This document shows positions 43,363 to 52,581 of a stretch of 64,000 nucleotides of DNA, piece by piece. This stretch comes from Echinicola rosea (GTDB lineage Bacteria > Bacteroidota > Bacteroidia > Cytophagales > Cyclobacteriaceae), in NCBI RefSeq assembly GCF_005281475.1, contig NZ_CP040106.1, positions 5,880,001 through 5,944,000 on the forward strand, written 5' to 3'. Position numbers and translations under genes: made by a program. The number at the start of each line of letters is the position of its first letter. Within the stretch, counting starts at the first letter, position 1. The notes beneath the pieces were generated by a model. It saw only the letters and a program-made list of their open reading frames with translations, was not told where the DNA came from and made no database searches.

Positions 43363-46300
43363 TTAAAATTTCACATTAAACCCAAGTGTAAACGTTCTGG
43401 ATGGTGGATATACGCCCCTATCCACACCAATATCCAAGTTTCGGTTATTGGAGGAATAATTCTGCAAGCCAATCTCCGGGGTCATCCCTGAATAACTGGT
43501 AATGGTAAACACATTGGAGGCTTGTCCGTAAACCCTCAGTTCCATTCCCCCCAGCATGCTTTGCGGAAAAGAATACCCCACTTGAAGGTTGTTCAATTTA
43601 AAATAACTGGCATTTTCGAGGTAATAAGACGATGGCCGGATATTCTCGTTTTCGTCATCGAGTGAAAGCCTTGGAATATCAGTGTCGGTATTTTCCGGGG
43701 TCCAGGCATTCAGTACCTCATTGGATTTGTTATAGGCTGATTGGTTAAAGAACAAGGTCTTATATTTGGTCAGGTTATAGATTTGCTGACCAAATGCCCC
43801 GTTAAAGAACAATGCAAGATCAAAGCCTTTGTAATAGAAATTGGTCGTAAAACCAATAATTGCCTTTGGGTGGGGCGAGCCAATGGCCGTTCGGTCATCG
43901 GCGTCCAATACACCATCGCCATTAATATCCTTGAACCGTAGATCTCCGGGCTGTGCCTCGGGCTGGATGCCGTGTGTGGCCACTTCCTCCTCAGACTGGA
44001 AGATCCCCATGGACTCATAGCCAAAAAAGGTGCCTATCGGCTGCCCCACCATGGTTCGGGAAATCTCTTGTCCAAAGTTCACACTGTGCAGGGACGAGCC
44101 TGGAATCCCCAGATAATCAATCCCGTCGGCCAGCTCCAAGAGCTCGTTTTGATAGAATGAATAATTCAATCCCACAGTGTAAAACACCTCTCCCGCACTG
44201 CCGTTATACTTGGCACCCAACTCGAAGCCCCTGTTGCGCATTTTTCCACCGTTGATCCAAGTACCGTCATTGGTACCGCCGTAAGTAGGGGGAATCGGTG
44301 CATAGATCAACAGGTCATCGGTTACCTTGTTGTAATAGTCTGCGCTGACCTGCAAGCGCTCGTCAAACATCGCCAAGTCCACGCCCACACCGCTTTGAGT
44401 GGTTACTTCCCAGTTTAGCGAAGGATTGGCCACCCGTGTCTCCACCAAGCCAATGGCCACACTTTCTTGGCTGCCATCAATGGCATAATTGGAATAGGTA
44501 ATATTGTTCTGGAAGCTGGCCAAGGTCGAGTAAGAAGGCACCTGCTGGTTTCCTGTTTGCCCCCAACTCGCCCTTAACTTCAATTCATTGACATTGGATC
44601 CCAGGTTTACAAAATCTTCATTGCTGATCCTCCAGCCTGCGCTGAATGCCGGAAAAATATCCCAATTATTGTTATCCAGTCGTGATGTACCATCATTTCG
44701 CAAGGTGGCCGAAAACAGGTATTTATCTTTCCAGTTGTAATTTACCTTGCCAAAGAAGGAAAGCAGGTTCCATTTACTGGCATATCCTGAGTTTCGTTGG
44801 TTTTCGGTTCCATAGCTCAGGTAATGGAAATTGTCATCCTCGTATAGGAACTCCTGTCTAGAGGCGCTTTTGGACTCAAAGTAATTTTCGATTGATTCCT
44901 GGCCAAGCAGCACATCCAGGGTGCCTTCTCCAATTTTCCTCGAATAATTCAAGGTATTGGTCCAGGCCATTTGGTAATAAAAGGAGTTGTTATCGGACAG
45001 ACTGTTTACCGCATTCAAGGATAAAATCTCATCATATACCGGCGAAAATGCCCGTTGGAAATAATTTTCATAGTCCATTCCCAAGTTGGTTCTGAAAGAG
45101 AGGCCTTCTGCGAGCTTTGCCTCGGCAAAAACGTTGCCCATCAGCTTTATACGGTTTTTGGTATTGTCCTTCCTGCGGTTCAAGTTACCCAGTGGATTGC
45201 CGATATCATTGATGGGATTCCCGCCAAAGTTGCCGTTGATATCCTTCACCGGGACAATAGAAGGAAATTGGAAGGCATCATAAACGATACTTCCCAAGGA
45301 GGTATTCACTCCTACGTCATTGGTCCTGGTCAGGGAGGCGTTAAAATTTTCTCCTACCTGAAGGAAATCCTTCACCTTATAATCGGAATTGAACCTGGCC
45401 GAAAACCGATCAAATCCGGTGTGTTTGATTACCCCCTCTTTATTAAAATAACCCAACGTCATGACATGGCTCCCTTGATCTCCTCCTTTGGAAAGGGTCA
45501 AGTTATAGGACTGCACAGGGGCTGTTTGGAAAATCTCGTTTACCCAATCCACATCCGCAGAAGGAATGGTCTGCTCCTCATCCAGCCACGCAGGGATTAC
45601 CGGGCCACTGGGATCCGAACCGTACACATCACTAGCGGGGGCCTTTCCGTCGTTCTCCGATGCCCGCCACAGCATGTCTCCATATTCTTGGGCAGAAAGC
45701 ATGCGGGGAAGGTTAAAAGCCTCTTGGATGCCTGTGTAGGCATCAAACGTGACTTGGGTTTCCTTCGATCGGCCTTTTTTGGTGGTGATGATCACCACGC
45801 CATTGGCAGCCCTGGAGCCATAAATAGAAGAAGCTGCGGCATCCTTCAAAACTTGGAAAGACTCGATATCCTGGGGATTGATGGTATTCAGGCCATTGGT
45901 CACGGGTGTGCCATCGATGATGTACAACGGATCATTGTTGTTTACCGTGCCAAATCCTCGGATCCTGACCGTGACATTGCCGCCAGGGCCATTATCGGAA
46001 AGCACCTGTACACCGGGTGCCCGTCCTGCAAGCATGTTTTCCACACTTGCAGAAGGCAAGGTTTTCATCTCTTCCACGTTGACCACAGATACCGCTCCGG
46101 TCAAATCCTTTTTCTTCTGGCTGTCATAACCGAGCACAACCACCTCTTCCAGCAGGCCTTCTTCCTCCCGCAGGTAAATGGTCAAGGTACTTTGGTTGCC
46201 CAAGACCACTGTTTTGGCTTCATAGCCCAAAAAGGACACCTGCAGTTCAACAGCTCCCTCAGGAACATCGATGGAAAAATTACCATCCAGATCGGTCACG

Positions 46301-46782
46301 GTTCCCTGTGAGGTCCCTTGCACGATTACCGTAGCCCCTACGATTGGCTCATTTCGCTGTGCATCTAGCACCTTTCCCTGGATTTCCTTGTCCTCCTTCT
46401 CCACCACGGCCTGCATGGGATAGGGAATATCCACGGCCGTGACATAGATGTTTTGTTCTACTCGTCTAAACTGAAAATCGCATTGTTGGGTAATGGCTTT
46501 CAGCACGGTACGCAAATCAGCATCCATGTATAAGGTGATCTGCTCCTTGGAACGATTGACAGCTTGATTATAGGCAAATTCAAAATCAGTCTGCTCTTCC
46601 AGCATCTGTAGTACTTCGGCCAGCGAGTGGCCTTGGGCCTTTAAGCTCACCTGGTAATCCGAAAGGTTTTGGCTATTGGACGGGTTGGCAAAGAGCACTT
46701 GCATAAAGAGCACCTGCACGAAAAAAACCCGAAATGTGTATTTTGTTAATTGCACAATTCGTTTGCGTAAATTAATTTTCAT
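43363..46782 (-). CDS. SusC/RagA TonB-linked outer-membrane protein with STN domain
   Basis: 1,139 residues. In order: signal segment; STN (secretin/TonB short N-terminal) domain (about 50-118, LAEVLQMLEEQTDFEFAYN, YMDADLRTVLKAITQQCDF); CarboxypepD-regulatory-like domain (about 130-205); plug (about 210-345, IRGFGTVNNNDPLYIIDG, AAASSIYGSRAANGVV); and a 22-strand barrel. The STN domain marks a receptor that signals to an inner-membrane FecR anti-sigma factor, and such a gene lies just upstream. Together with SusD it imports oligomers with TonB energy. The + strand open frames opposite it are shadows. Confidence 0.95.
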   Translation of the reverse strand: MKINLRKRIVQLTKYTFRVFFVQVLFMQVLFANPSNSQNLSDYQVSLKAQGHSLAEVLQMLEEQTDFEFAYNQAVNRSKEQITLYMDADLRTVLKAITQQCDFQFRRVEQNIYVTAVDIPYPMQAVVEKEDKEIQGKVLDAQRNEPIVGATVIVQGTSQGTVTDLDGNFSIDVPEGAVELQVSFLGYEAKTVVLGNQSTLTIYLREEEGLLEEVVVLGYDSQKKKDLTGAVSVVNVEEMKTLPSASVENMLAGRAPGVQVLSDNGPGGNVTVRIRGFGTVNNNDPLYIIDGTPVTNGLNTINPQDIESFQVLKDAAASSIYGSRAANGVVIITTKKGRSKETQVTFDAYTGIQEAFNLPRMLSAQEYGDMLWRASENDGKAPASDVYGSDPSGPVIPAWLDEEQTIPSADVDWVNEIFQTAPVQSYNLTLSKGGDQGSHVMTLGYFNKEGVIKHTGFDRFSARFNSDYKVKDFLQVGENFNASLTRTNDVGVNTSLGSIVYDAFQFPSIVPVKDINGNFGGNPINDIGNPLGNLNRRKDNTKNRIKLMGNVFAEAKLAEGLSFRTNLGMDYENYFQRAFSPVYDEILSLNAVNSLSDNNSFYYQMAWTNTLNYSRKIGEGTLDVLLGQESIENYFESKSASRQEFLYEDDNFHYLSYGTENQRNSGYASKWNLLSFFGKVNYNWKDKYLFSATLRNDGTSRLDNNNWDIFPAFSAGWRISNEDFVNLGSNVNELKLRASWGQTGNQQVPSYSTLASFQNNITYSNYAIDGSQESVAIGLVETRVANPSLNWEVTTQSGVGVDLAMFDERLQVSADYYNKVTDDLLIYAPIPPTYGGTNDGTWINGGKMRNRGFELGAKYNGSAGEVFYTVGLNYSFYQNELLELADGIDYLGIPGSSLHSVNFGQEISRTMVGQPIGTFFGYESMGIFQSEEEVATHGIQPEAQPGDLRFKDINGDGVLDADDRTAIGSPHPKAIIGFTTNFYYKGFDLALFFNGAFGQQIYNLTKYKTLFFNQSAYNKSNEVLNAWTPENTDTDIPRLSLDDENENIRPSSYYLENASYFKLNNLQVGYSFPQSMLGGMELRVYGQASNVFTITSYSGMTPEIGLQNYSSNNRNLDIGVDRGVYPPSRTFTLGFNVKF

Positions 46783-46892
46783 AGTTTTAGTTGTTAAATC
46801 CTAAAAACAGACCTGGAGATTTTCCCGGTCTCGGTCGGGCTGTTGGCGCAGTCCGACCTACTTTTGTGATCTTGTGATGTAAGCGTTGGATT

Positions 46893-47885
46893 TCACATAG
46901 GCATAGATGATTGGGATTTTTTACATGATTTATAGGTAATGACAATACGGTCATCAGCTTGTTTTTCATATTCAAAATCTACCAGCAACTGGAGCCCACT
47001 TAGTATAAAGGTCAGGCCATTGTTTTGGTAGGCCGCCTTGATCATGCAGCTTCCTTTCTGGTAGTTTTTCAGCGTGATGGGTACATGGTAATATTGCTCC
47101 AAGATGGCCAACACTTCATCAAAAGGCACCATATCAAAATCCAGCTTGCCAGACTTCCAGCCGATGACCTTATCCGCGTCATAAGGCTGCTTCAGCAGTG
47201 CTGTGGTCGAACCATCCATAACCGCTGCCTCATCTGGCAATAACAATAGCCGCTTTTCAGGTCGCTCGTGGGCTGACACTTGCACTTTACCGCTTTTCAC
47301 GGTCACCATCTCTTCTTTTCCCTTGTAAGCATTGACGTTAAAGCTGGTGCCCAAAACCTTGGTTTCAAGTCCTGCGGAGCTCACCAAAAACGGGCGTTCC
47401 GTATCCCGCTGCACTTCAAAAAATGCCTCGCCTTCCAAGCTCACCCTTCGCAGGTCATCCTCAAACTCCTCAGGATACGTTAAAGAGGTATTGACGTTCA
47501 ATTGGACCATACTGCCGTCAGGCAGGGTGATCTTGGCCCTTTGTGTAGCATCAGTGGACTTCACCACCAGCCTGACATCAGGGGACTGACTGGAAGACAG
47601 GTGCCATGCCGCACCCCCACCGGTCAACATCAACAATACCACTGCCGCCACCTTTACAAGGTTTGGCCAAAAGGGATATGAACGCAGCCCTTCCTTTTGG
47701 ATGCGTGCTTGGGCCTTTTTCCGTATATTGCTTTTCACCTCACCTTCTGGGGTTTCCTGCCAATTGAAGGGGGCCTGCTCCGCATATATCTGCTCCCATA
47801 TCCGAGCGATCAATCGATCCTTTTCCCTGCTGGTTTTTCCTTCCCGCTGTAATTGCAGCAATTTCCTGAAATCTTCCTTGTGCAT
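46893..47885 (-). CDS. FecR-family anti-sigma factor
   Basis: 330 residues from ATG 47885. It has a cytoplasmic N-terminal segment (about 1-70), one transmembrane helix (about 78-97, VKVAAVVLLMLTGGGAAW), a FecR domain (about 115-215, DGSMVQLNVNTSLTYPEEF, RRVSLEGEAFFEVQRD, VLGTSFNVNAY) and a C-terminal DUF4974-type domain (VPFDEVLAILEQYYHVPIT). It should hold the adjacent ECF sigma factor inactive until the SusC STN domain signals. SusC starts 110 bases downstream. Confidence 0.93.
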   Translation of the reverse strand: MHKEDFRKLLQLQREGKTSREKDRLIARIWEQIYAEQAPFNWQETPEGEVKSNIRKKAQARIQKEGLRSYPFWPNLVKVAAVVLLMLTGGGAAWHLSSSQSPDVRLVVKSTDATQRAKITLPDGSMVQLNVNTSLTYPEEFEDDLRRVSLEGEAFFEVQRDTERPFLVSSAGLETKVLGTSFNVNAYKGKEEMVTVKSGKVQVSAHERPEKRLLLLPDEAAVMDGSTTALLKQPYDADKVIGWKSGKLDFDMVPFDEVLAILEQYYHVPITLKNYQKGSCMIKAAYQNNGLTFILSGLQLLVDFEYEKQADDRIVITYKSCKKSQSSMPM

Positions 47886-47976
47886 GACGATCTTCGTGCT
47901 TTTACTGGACAGTAACACCAAGTCAAAAAAATACCTGCTCTAAAAACAGACTTAACGAAAGGTTAACTTTATCGAT

Positions 47977-48540
47977 TTAGTGGTAAAGAAAAATTAACAC
48001 CAAGATATACATATGCTCTAGGTCTGCCTTGAGGGATTTCAATGCTCTTTGCAAATGTCCTTCCACTGTCCTTGGGGAAATATTTAGATTGGCGGCTATT
48101 TCCTTAGCGGTGTAGCCATGCTTTTTGTTCAGGTAAAAAACCTCCCTGCACTTGGGAGGAAGCTGCTCGATCCGCTCCTCCACTACCTTCAGTAACATCA
48201 CATTATGGCCTACTTCCGGTTCATCAGTCACCACGGTATCTTCGAGTTGGACAGTGTTCCAGTCAAGATGCCATTTTTGGTTTCGAATGACATTGGCCAC
48301 TTGGTATTTCACGGCCCGAAAAAAATACCCCGAGAGATGCTGAATTTCCCTTTTGGGAGCATTTTCCCACAATTGTACGAACACCTCTTGTACCACATCT
48401 TCGGCCTGCTCCCGGTCTTGGAGCATCTTAAAGGCATATTCAAACAAACGCTTCCAAAACCTATCGAACAGCTGATCAAAGGCTTCGTGATCGGCCTGTC
48501 TCACTTTTTGGTACAATTGTTCATCGCTGTGCAGCTTCAT
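47977..48540 (-). CDS. ECF-type RNA polymerase sigma factor (Bacteroidota sigma-70 family 1)
   Basis: 187 residues from ATG 48540. Region 2 has FDQLFDRFWKRLFEYAFKML and EDVVQEVFVQLWEN; region 4 has VEERIEQLPPKCREVFYLNK and YTAKEIAANLNISPRTVEGH. It pairs with the FecR protein encoded next and would direct transcription of the SusCD genes. This is the standard sigma-FecR-SusC-SusD order. Confidence 0.95.
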   Translation of the reverse strand: MKLHSDEQLYQKVRQADHEAFDQLFDRFWKRLFEYAFKMLQDREQAEDVVQEVFVQLWENAPKREIQHLSGYFFRAVKYQVANVIRNQKWHLDWNTVQLEDTVVTDEPEVGHNVMLLKVVEERIEQLPPKCREVFYLNKKHGYTAKEIAANLNISPRTVEGHLQRALKSLKADLEHMYILVLIFLYH

Positions 48541-48753
48541 ACGGGAGAATAAGTATATACCAAAACAAGTCAAACGGTTGATAAGAAGCGAAAAAACGAG
48601 GTTAAGGTTTGATTAAATTAAAGGGGAGATTTTACAATAAATAGTAGGTAAAAAGCCCTTTGATTGTCATTTACACAACTACCGACCCATGTTTTAACAT
48701 GAAATTTATTTTTTCATTGACAAAATCTATCAAGATTGTTGACGAATGGCTAG

Positions 48754-48781
48754 TTGAATTTAATCTTTTACAATACCTTTG
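48754..48781 (+). promoter_or_regulatory. Bacteroidota-type promoter of the TonB receptor/DUF4374 operon
   Basis: TTG at 48754-48756, 17 bases, then TACCTTTG at 48774-48781 match the TTG-N17-TAnnTTTG consensus exactly. The transcript should begin near 48788 and have a leader of about 95 bases that contains the hairpin at 48818. Confidence 0.72.
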
Positions 48782-48817
48782 CCTTAATTTAAACTTAATC
48801 TAAATAAGTAAAAAAGG

Positions 48818-48847
48818 AAGCCGCGCAGCTGCCACTGCACGGCTTTT
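48818..48847 (+). terminator. Terminator-like hairpin in the leader of the receptor operon
   Basis: AAGCCGCGCAG (48818-48828) pairs with CTGCACGGCTT (48835-48845) with one mismatch around a 6-base loop, followed by TTTT. It sits between the inferred transcription start (~48788) and ATG 48884, so it may act as an attenuator producing a ~60-nt leader RNA. It may instead be the terminator of an unseen small transcript. Confidence 0.6.
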
Positions 48848-48883
48848 CAAAATACTACTTCTTAATTCTCCAATTAAAAAGCT

Positions 48884-51256
48884 ATGCAATATAAAAAAAT
48901 ATTGTTGACAGGCTGTTTCTTTGCCTTTATATGCTGCTTACTACAAGCGCAACAACAGGTAAAAATCACCGGTAAAATCACCGACACATCTGGGAATCCC
49001 CTTCCGGGAGTACTCATAAAGGAAACGTCCACGGGAAAGGGAACAGTCACCAATGAAGACGGCGCATTCACTTTTCCTGGACAGCCCAACCAATCCTACA
49101 TTTTTCATTTTACATTTCTGGGTTTTAAACCCCATCAAGAAACCGTTAATACTGAAAATGTTAGTCCCCACCTGGACATCGTCCTTACCGAATCAGAGCA
49201 TAACCTTTCGGAAGTGACCGTCACCGGCAAGTCCATCATTCAGGAGATTGAAGAAAAGGCATTTAACGTCGATGTCATTGATGCCAAAAAACTCTACAAT
49301 ACTAATCTCGACCTTGGCCACGCCCTGGACAGGGTTTCTGGCATTCGTGTCAGGGAATCGGGTGGCGTAGGATCCAATATGAACCTTTCACTGAACGGTT
49401 TTACGGGCCGACAAGTAAAGGTATTCATTGACGGAATACCCATGGACAATTTCGGCTCATCCTTTCAGCTCAACAATATCCCCATCAACCTGGCCGAAAG
49501 GATCGAAGTATATAAAGGGGTGGTTCCCGTAAGCCTTGGCGCGGACGCCCTCGGTGGGGCCATTAACATCGTCACCCGAAAATCGGTCAAAAGCTATCTG
49601 GATGCCTCCTATTCCTATGGTTCCTTCAATACCCACAGGACGGCCATCAATGCCGGTTATGTGGCACCATCAGGCTTTACCATCGAGATGAATGCCTTCC
49701 AAAACTACTCGGACAATGACTATAAGGTCACCGTGGATGTGGCCGACATCAACACTGGCCAGTATTATCCCCAGCAAACCGTAAAACGCTTCAATGACCA
49801 GTACCATAATGAAACCCTGATCACCCAGGTAGGTGTCCAAAACAAATCCTACGCAGACCGACTGCTATTTGGAATTACGCTGGGCAAAATGTACAAGGAA
49901 ATCCAAACTGGAGCACGGCTGGTGAGTGTCTTTGGGGACTGGCACCGCAAAGGGGACATTATCATGCCTACGCTTAAATACCAAAAAACAGACCTCTTTA
50001 CCAAAGGCCTTAGCGTAACCCTGAATGCCAATTATAACTTGGGCACAGAACAAAACATCGACACGGTACACCGTAGGTACAACTGGTTTCAGCAATATCG
50101 GGAGTACGACACACCTGGAGGGGAAAGGAGTTACTCCATGTACAAATACCAAAACAACAATGCGGTAGGGTCTTTTGCGGCAGATTATAGCATCAATGAA
50201 GCACATACCCTTTCGCTAAGCAACACCTTCAACTCCTTTAGCAGACAGGGAAGCGACCCGCTTTTCCCCGACCAAGACCGCTACCAACAGCCTCGGGAGA
50301 CCATGAAAAATATCCTGGGCTTGGGCTATCGCTATCAGCCAAACACCAGTACAAGCATTTCTGTTTTCGGGAAACAGTACCATCAATCCAACTACTACGC
50401 CAAGGCCTATAACCCTACTGGAAATTATGGGGATGTGGCTTATATCAATACCCGGGACAATTTCAACTATTGGGGCTACGGATTAGCGGCCACCTATTTT
50501 CTCAATCCCAATGTACAGCTAAAGGCTTCTGCCGAAAAAACCTACCGCCTGCCCGAGCCCGAAGAACTCTATGGTGACATGGTCAACCTGGAAGGAAACA
50601 TCGGCCTTAAACCGGAAAGCAGCTACAACTATAACCTTGGCATATTCTACAATCACACTTGGACCATAGACCGCAGGTTGGAAATAGACGCCAATGTCCT
50701 TTACCGCGATGCCAAGGATTTTATCAGGCCGCGCCTGAACACCAACCAAGCCATGCAGGTCATGGATAATTTGGTCAATGTGACCAATTTGGGCTTCGAA
50801 ATGGATGTCAGGTATTTCCATAACCGGAATTTCACTGCAGGGGCTAACCTCACGTATCAAAACCTACGGAACAACACCAAATATGACGAAGGACAAACAG
50901 TAGAAAGTGTCGTGTACAGAGACCGGGTTCCCAATATGCCCTACCTCTTTGGCAATGCCAACGCTTCCTATACCATCAATGATGTCTTGGGGGAGCAAAA
51001 AAATGTGGTGATCGGTTATAACCTGCTGTATGTCCACGCATTCTACCTCTACTGGCCCAGCTTGGGAAGCGACAAACTGGATATTCCAAAGCAAATCAGC
51101 CATGACATCAATGTCACCTATACCCTCGGCCAAAACAACCGCTTCCAATTCACTGCCGAGTGCCGAAACATCCTTGACAGTAAACTATACGACAATTTCA
51201 GCCTGCAAAAACCGGGACGAAACTTCAGTGGAAAAATCAGATACTTCATTTATTAA
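48884..51256 (+). CDS. TonB-dependent receptor (siderophore/iron type)
   Basis: 790 residues. Signal peptide (ends near LLQAQQ), CarboxypepD-regulatory-like domain (about 25-105, GNPLPGVLIKETSTGKGTVT), plug (about 115-225, ALDRVSGIRVRESGGVGSNM, LGADALGGAINIVTRK) and barrel ending ISGKIRYFIY-like (here FSGKIRYFIY). The following DUF4374 lipoprotein and PepSY membrane protein form a trio known from iron/siderophore uptake loci in Bacteroidota. The substrate is therefore likely a ferric siderophore, by context. Confidence 0.9.
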   Translation: MQYKKILLTGCFFAFICCLLQAQQQVKITGKITDTSGNPLPGVLIKETSTGKGTVTNEDGAFTFPGQPNQSYIFHFTFLGFKPHQETVNTENVSPHLDIVLTESEHNLSEVTVTGKSIIQEIEEKAFNVDVIDAKKLYNTNLDLGHALDRVSGIRVRESGGVGSNMNLSLNGFTGRQVKVFIDGIPMDNFGSSFQLNNIPINLAERIEVYKGVVPVSLGADALGGAINIVTRKSVKSYLDASYSYGSFNTHRTAINAGYVAPSGFTIEMNAFQNYSDNDYKVTVDVADINTGQYYPQQTVKRFNDQYHNETLITQVGVQNKSYADRLLFGITLGKMYKEIQTGARLVSVFGDWHRKGDIIMPTLKYQKTDLFTKGLSVTLNANYNLGTEQNIDTVHRRYNWFQQYREYDTPGGERSYSMYKYQNNNAVGSFAADYSINEAHTLSLSNTFNSFSRQGSDPLFPDQDRYQQPRETMKNILGLGYRYQPNTSTSISVFGKQYHQSNYYAKAYNPTGNYGDVAYINTRDNFNYWGYGLAATYFLNPNVQLKASAEKTYRLPEPEELYGDMVNLEGNIGLKPESSYNYNLGIFYNHTWTIDRRLEIDANVLYRDAKDFIRPRLNTNQAMQVMDNLVNVTNLGFEMDVRYFHNRNFTAGANLTYQNLRNNTKYDEGQTVESVVYRDRVPNMPYLFGNANASYTINDVLGEQKNVVIGYNLLYVHAFYLYWPSLGSDKLDIPKQISHDINVTYTLGQNNRFQFTAECRNILDSKLYDNFSLQKPGRNFSGKIRYFIY

Positions 51257-51268
51257 TTACCTAAAATC

Positions 51269-52501
51269 ATGAGAACAAGATTAAACAATTGGTTAGGAGC
51301 AGGTGCGCTAGCGGCCTTCACCCTAATGGGATGCACCAACGACGATGGACCTGACGGTCCAGGCAATGTTTCGGAAAGATTTGTCATTGCTTCCACCCCT
51401 ACTACTGCTTCTGACGGGGTTGCCGATTACCTACTGACGGCAGAATCCCTTACTTCCGGCACCATCAGTACCGTGGGGAACGGGATCGAACAAGACGGTA
51501 CCTACCGCTATTACATCACCATCAACAACAAGTTCTTCAGCTTGCTTTACGGCCAGGGAAATCCCGGTGCTGTGACCACCTACCAGCTGAACAACCAAGG
51601 TCAATTGGCAAAATTATCAGACTTCCAAGCGGAAACCGTCCAAGCTTTTGCCGAAATCGACGACGATCTATTGATGATGAAAATCCCTCGATCAGGTGCA
51701 GAAGATGCGACTTGGTATCAAATGGACACCGATATGCTCCAAATCACCGGCGATGGCCTGACCAATATTGTGGATGTGGCCAACAACGGTGAAAGGGCGC
51801 ATTTCACTTGGCTTACACAAGTGGGAGACAAGGTATATGCCCCATATATGAGCATCAAGGGATGCTGTGACGATAATTTTGGCACCAATAATCCCGACAG
51901 TGCCTGGGTGGCCGTCTATGATTATCCTAGCATGGAGCTGGAAAAAGTCATTAAGGATGACAGGACCAGCTATATCGGCCGCTATTTCACAGAAGGGCTA
52001 ACGGAAGTGGAAAACGGCGATGTCTATGCTTTCTCTTCCGGTGTCGCCACCAATAATGGAGAGGCCAGTTCTACCCTTCCTTCTGCTTTCGTAAGGATCA
52101 AAGCTGGCCAAACCGAATTTGACCAAAGCTATTACTTCAACATCGAAGAAGTAGCCGACGGCTATCACGTAACCGACAAGACCTATCTGGGTGACGGCAA
52201 ATTCGTGGTAAATATGCACAATGAAAAAGGTGCATACACCACAGGAAGCCGTTTGGCCATTGTAAATGTGTACGATGAATCATTCACATGGGTAACTGGC
52301 ACACCTGATCCTGAAAATGTCCTGAGGGTTACCACTAATAATTATAGCTTAATGGACGGAAATACTGCTTACATTGGCTTCACCACAGAGCAAGGTAGCT
52401 GGGTATATGAAGTGGATGCCACTTCAGCCACTGCCACACAAGGCCTGAAAGTGGAAGGCGGTACGATCACGGCCATCAGCAAACTGGATGTTGCGGAATA
52501 A
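51269..52501 (+). CDS. DUF4374 lipoprotein
   Basis: 410 residues with lipobox LMGCTN (Cys22). The remainder is a beta-propeller-like repeat protein (RFVIASTPTTASDGVADYLL, RYYITINNKFFSLLYGQG, AHFTWLTQVGDKVYAPYMS, SAWVAVYDYPSMELEKVIKD) matching DUF4374, a family encoded next to TonB receptors and PepSY proteins in iron-acquisition loci. It contains an adjacent Cys pair (KGCCDDNFG). It is probably surface or periplasmic and helps capture or release the iron ligand. It starts 12 bases after the receptor. Confidence 0.85.
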   Translation: MRTRLNNWLGAGALAAFTLMGCTNDDGPDGPGNVSERFVIASTPTTASDGVADYLLTAESLTSGTISTVGNGIEQDGTYRYYITINNKFFSLLYGQGNPGAVTTYQLNNQGQLAKLSDFQAETVQAFAEIDDDLLMMKIPRSGAEDATWYQMDTDMLQITGDGLTNIVDVANNGERAHFTWLTQVGDKVYAPYMSIKGCCDDNFGTNNPDSAWVAVYDYPSMELEKVIKDDRTSYIGRYFTEGLTEVENGDVYAFSSGVATNNGEASSTLPSAFVRIKAGQTEFDQSYYFNIEEVADGYHVTDKTYLGDGKFVVNMHNEKGAYTTGSRLAIVNVYDESFTWVTGTPDPENVLRVTTNNYSLMDGNTAYIGFTTEQGSWVYEVDATSATATQGLKVEGGTITAISKLDVAE

Positions 52502-52513
52502 TTGATATGTTTA

Positions 52514-52550
52514 AGCTGCCAGACGACACTTCTTGTCTGGCAGCTTTTTT
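52514..52550 (+). terminator. Strong hairpin inside the receptor-DUF4374-PepSY operon
   Basis: AGCTGCCAGAC (52514-52524) pairs perfectly with GTCTGGCAGCT (52535-52545) around a 10-base loop, followed by a T-run to 52550. This is a textbook intrinsic terminator. It lies 32 bases before the PepSY gene, so PepSY expression would depend on read-through or on a separate promoter. Confidence 0.85.
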
Positions 52551-52581
52551 CTATAGCTTACCCACCATATACACCATACTT

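Noticed and set aside
45055..46311. A 418-codon open frame on the plus strand
   Set aside because: It lies entirely opposite the SusC plug and barrel coding sequence, which has clear domains. The opposite frame has no domain signal.
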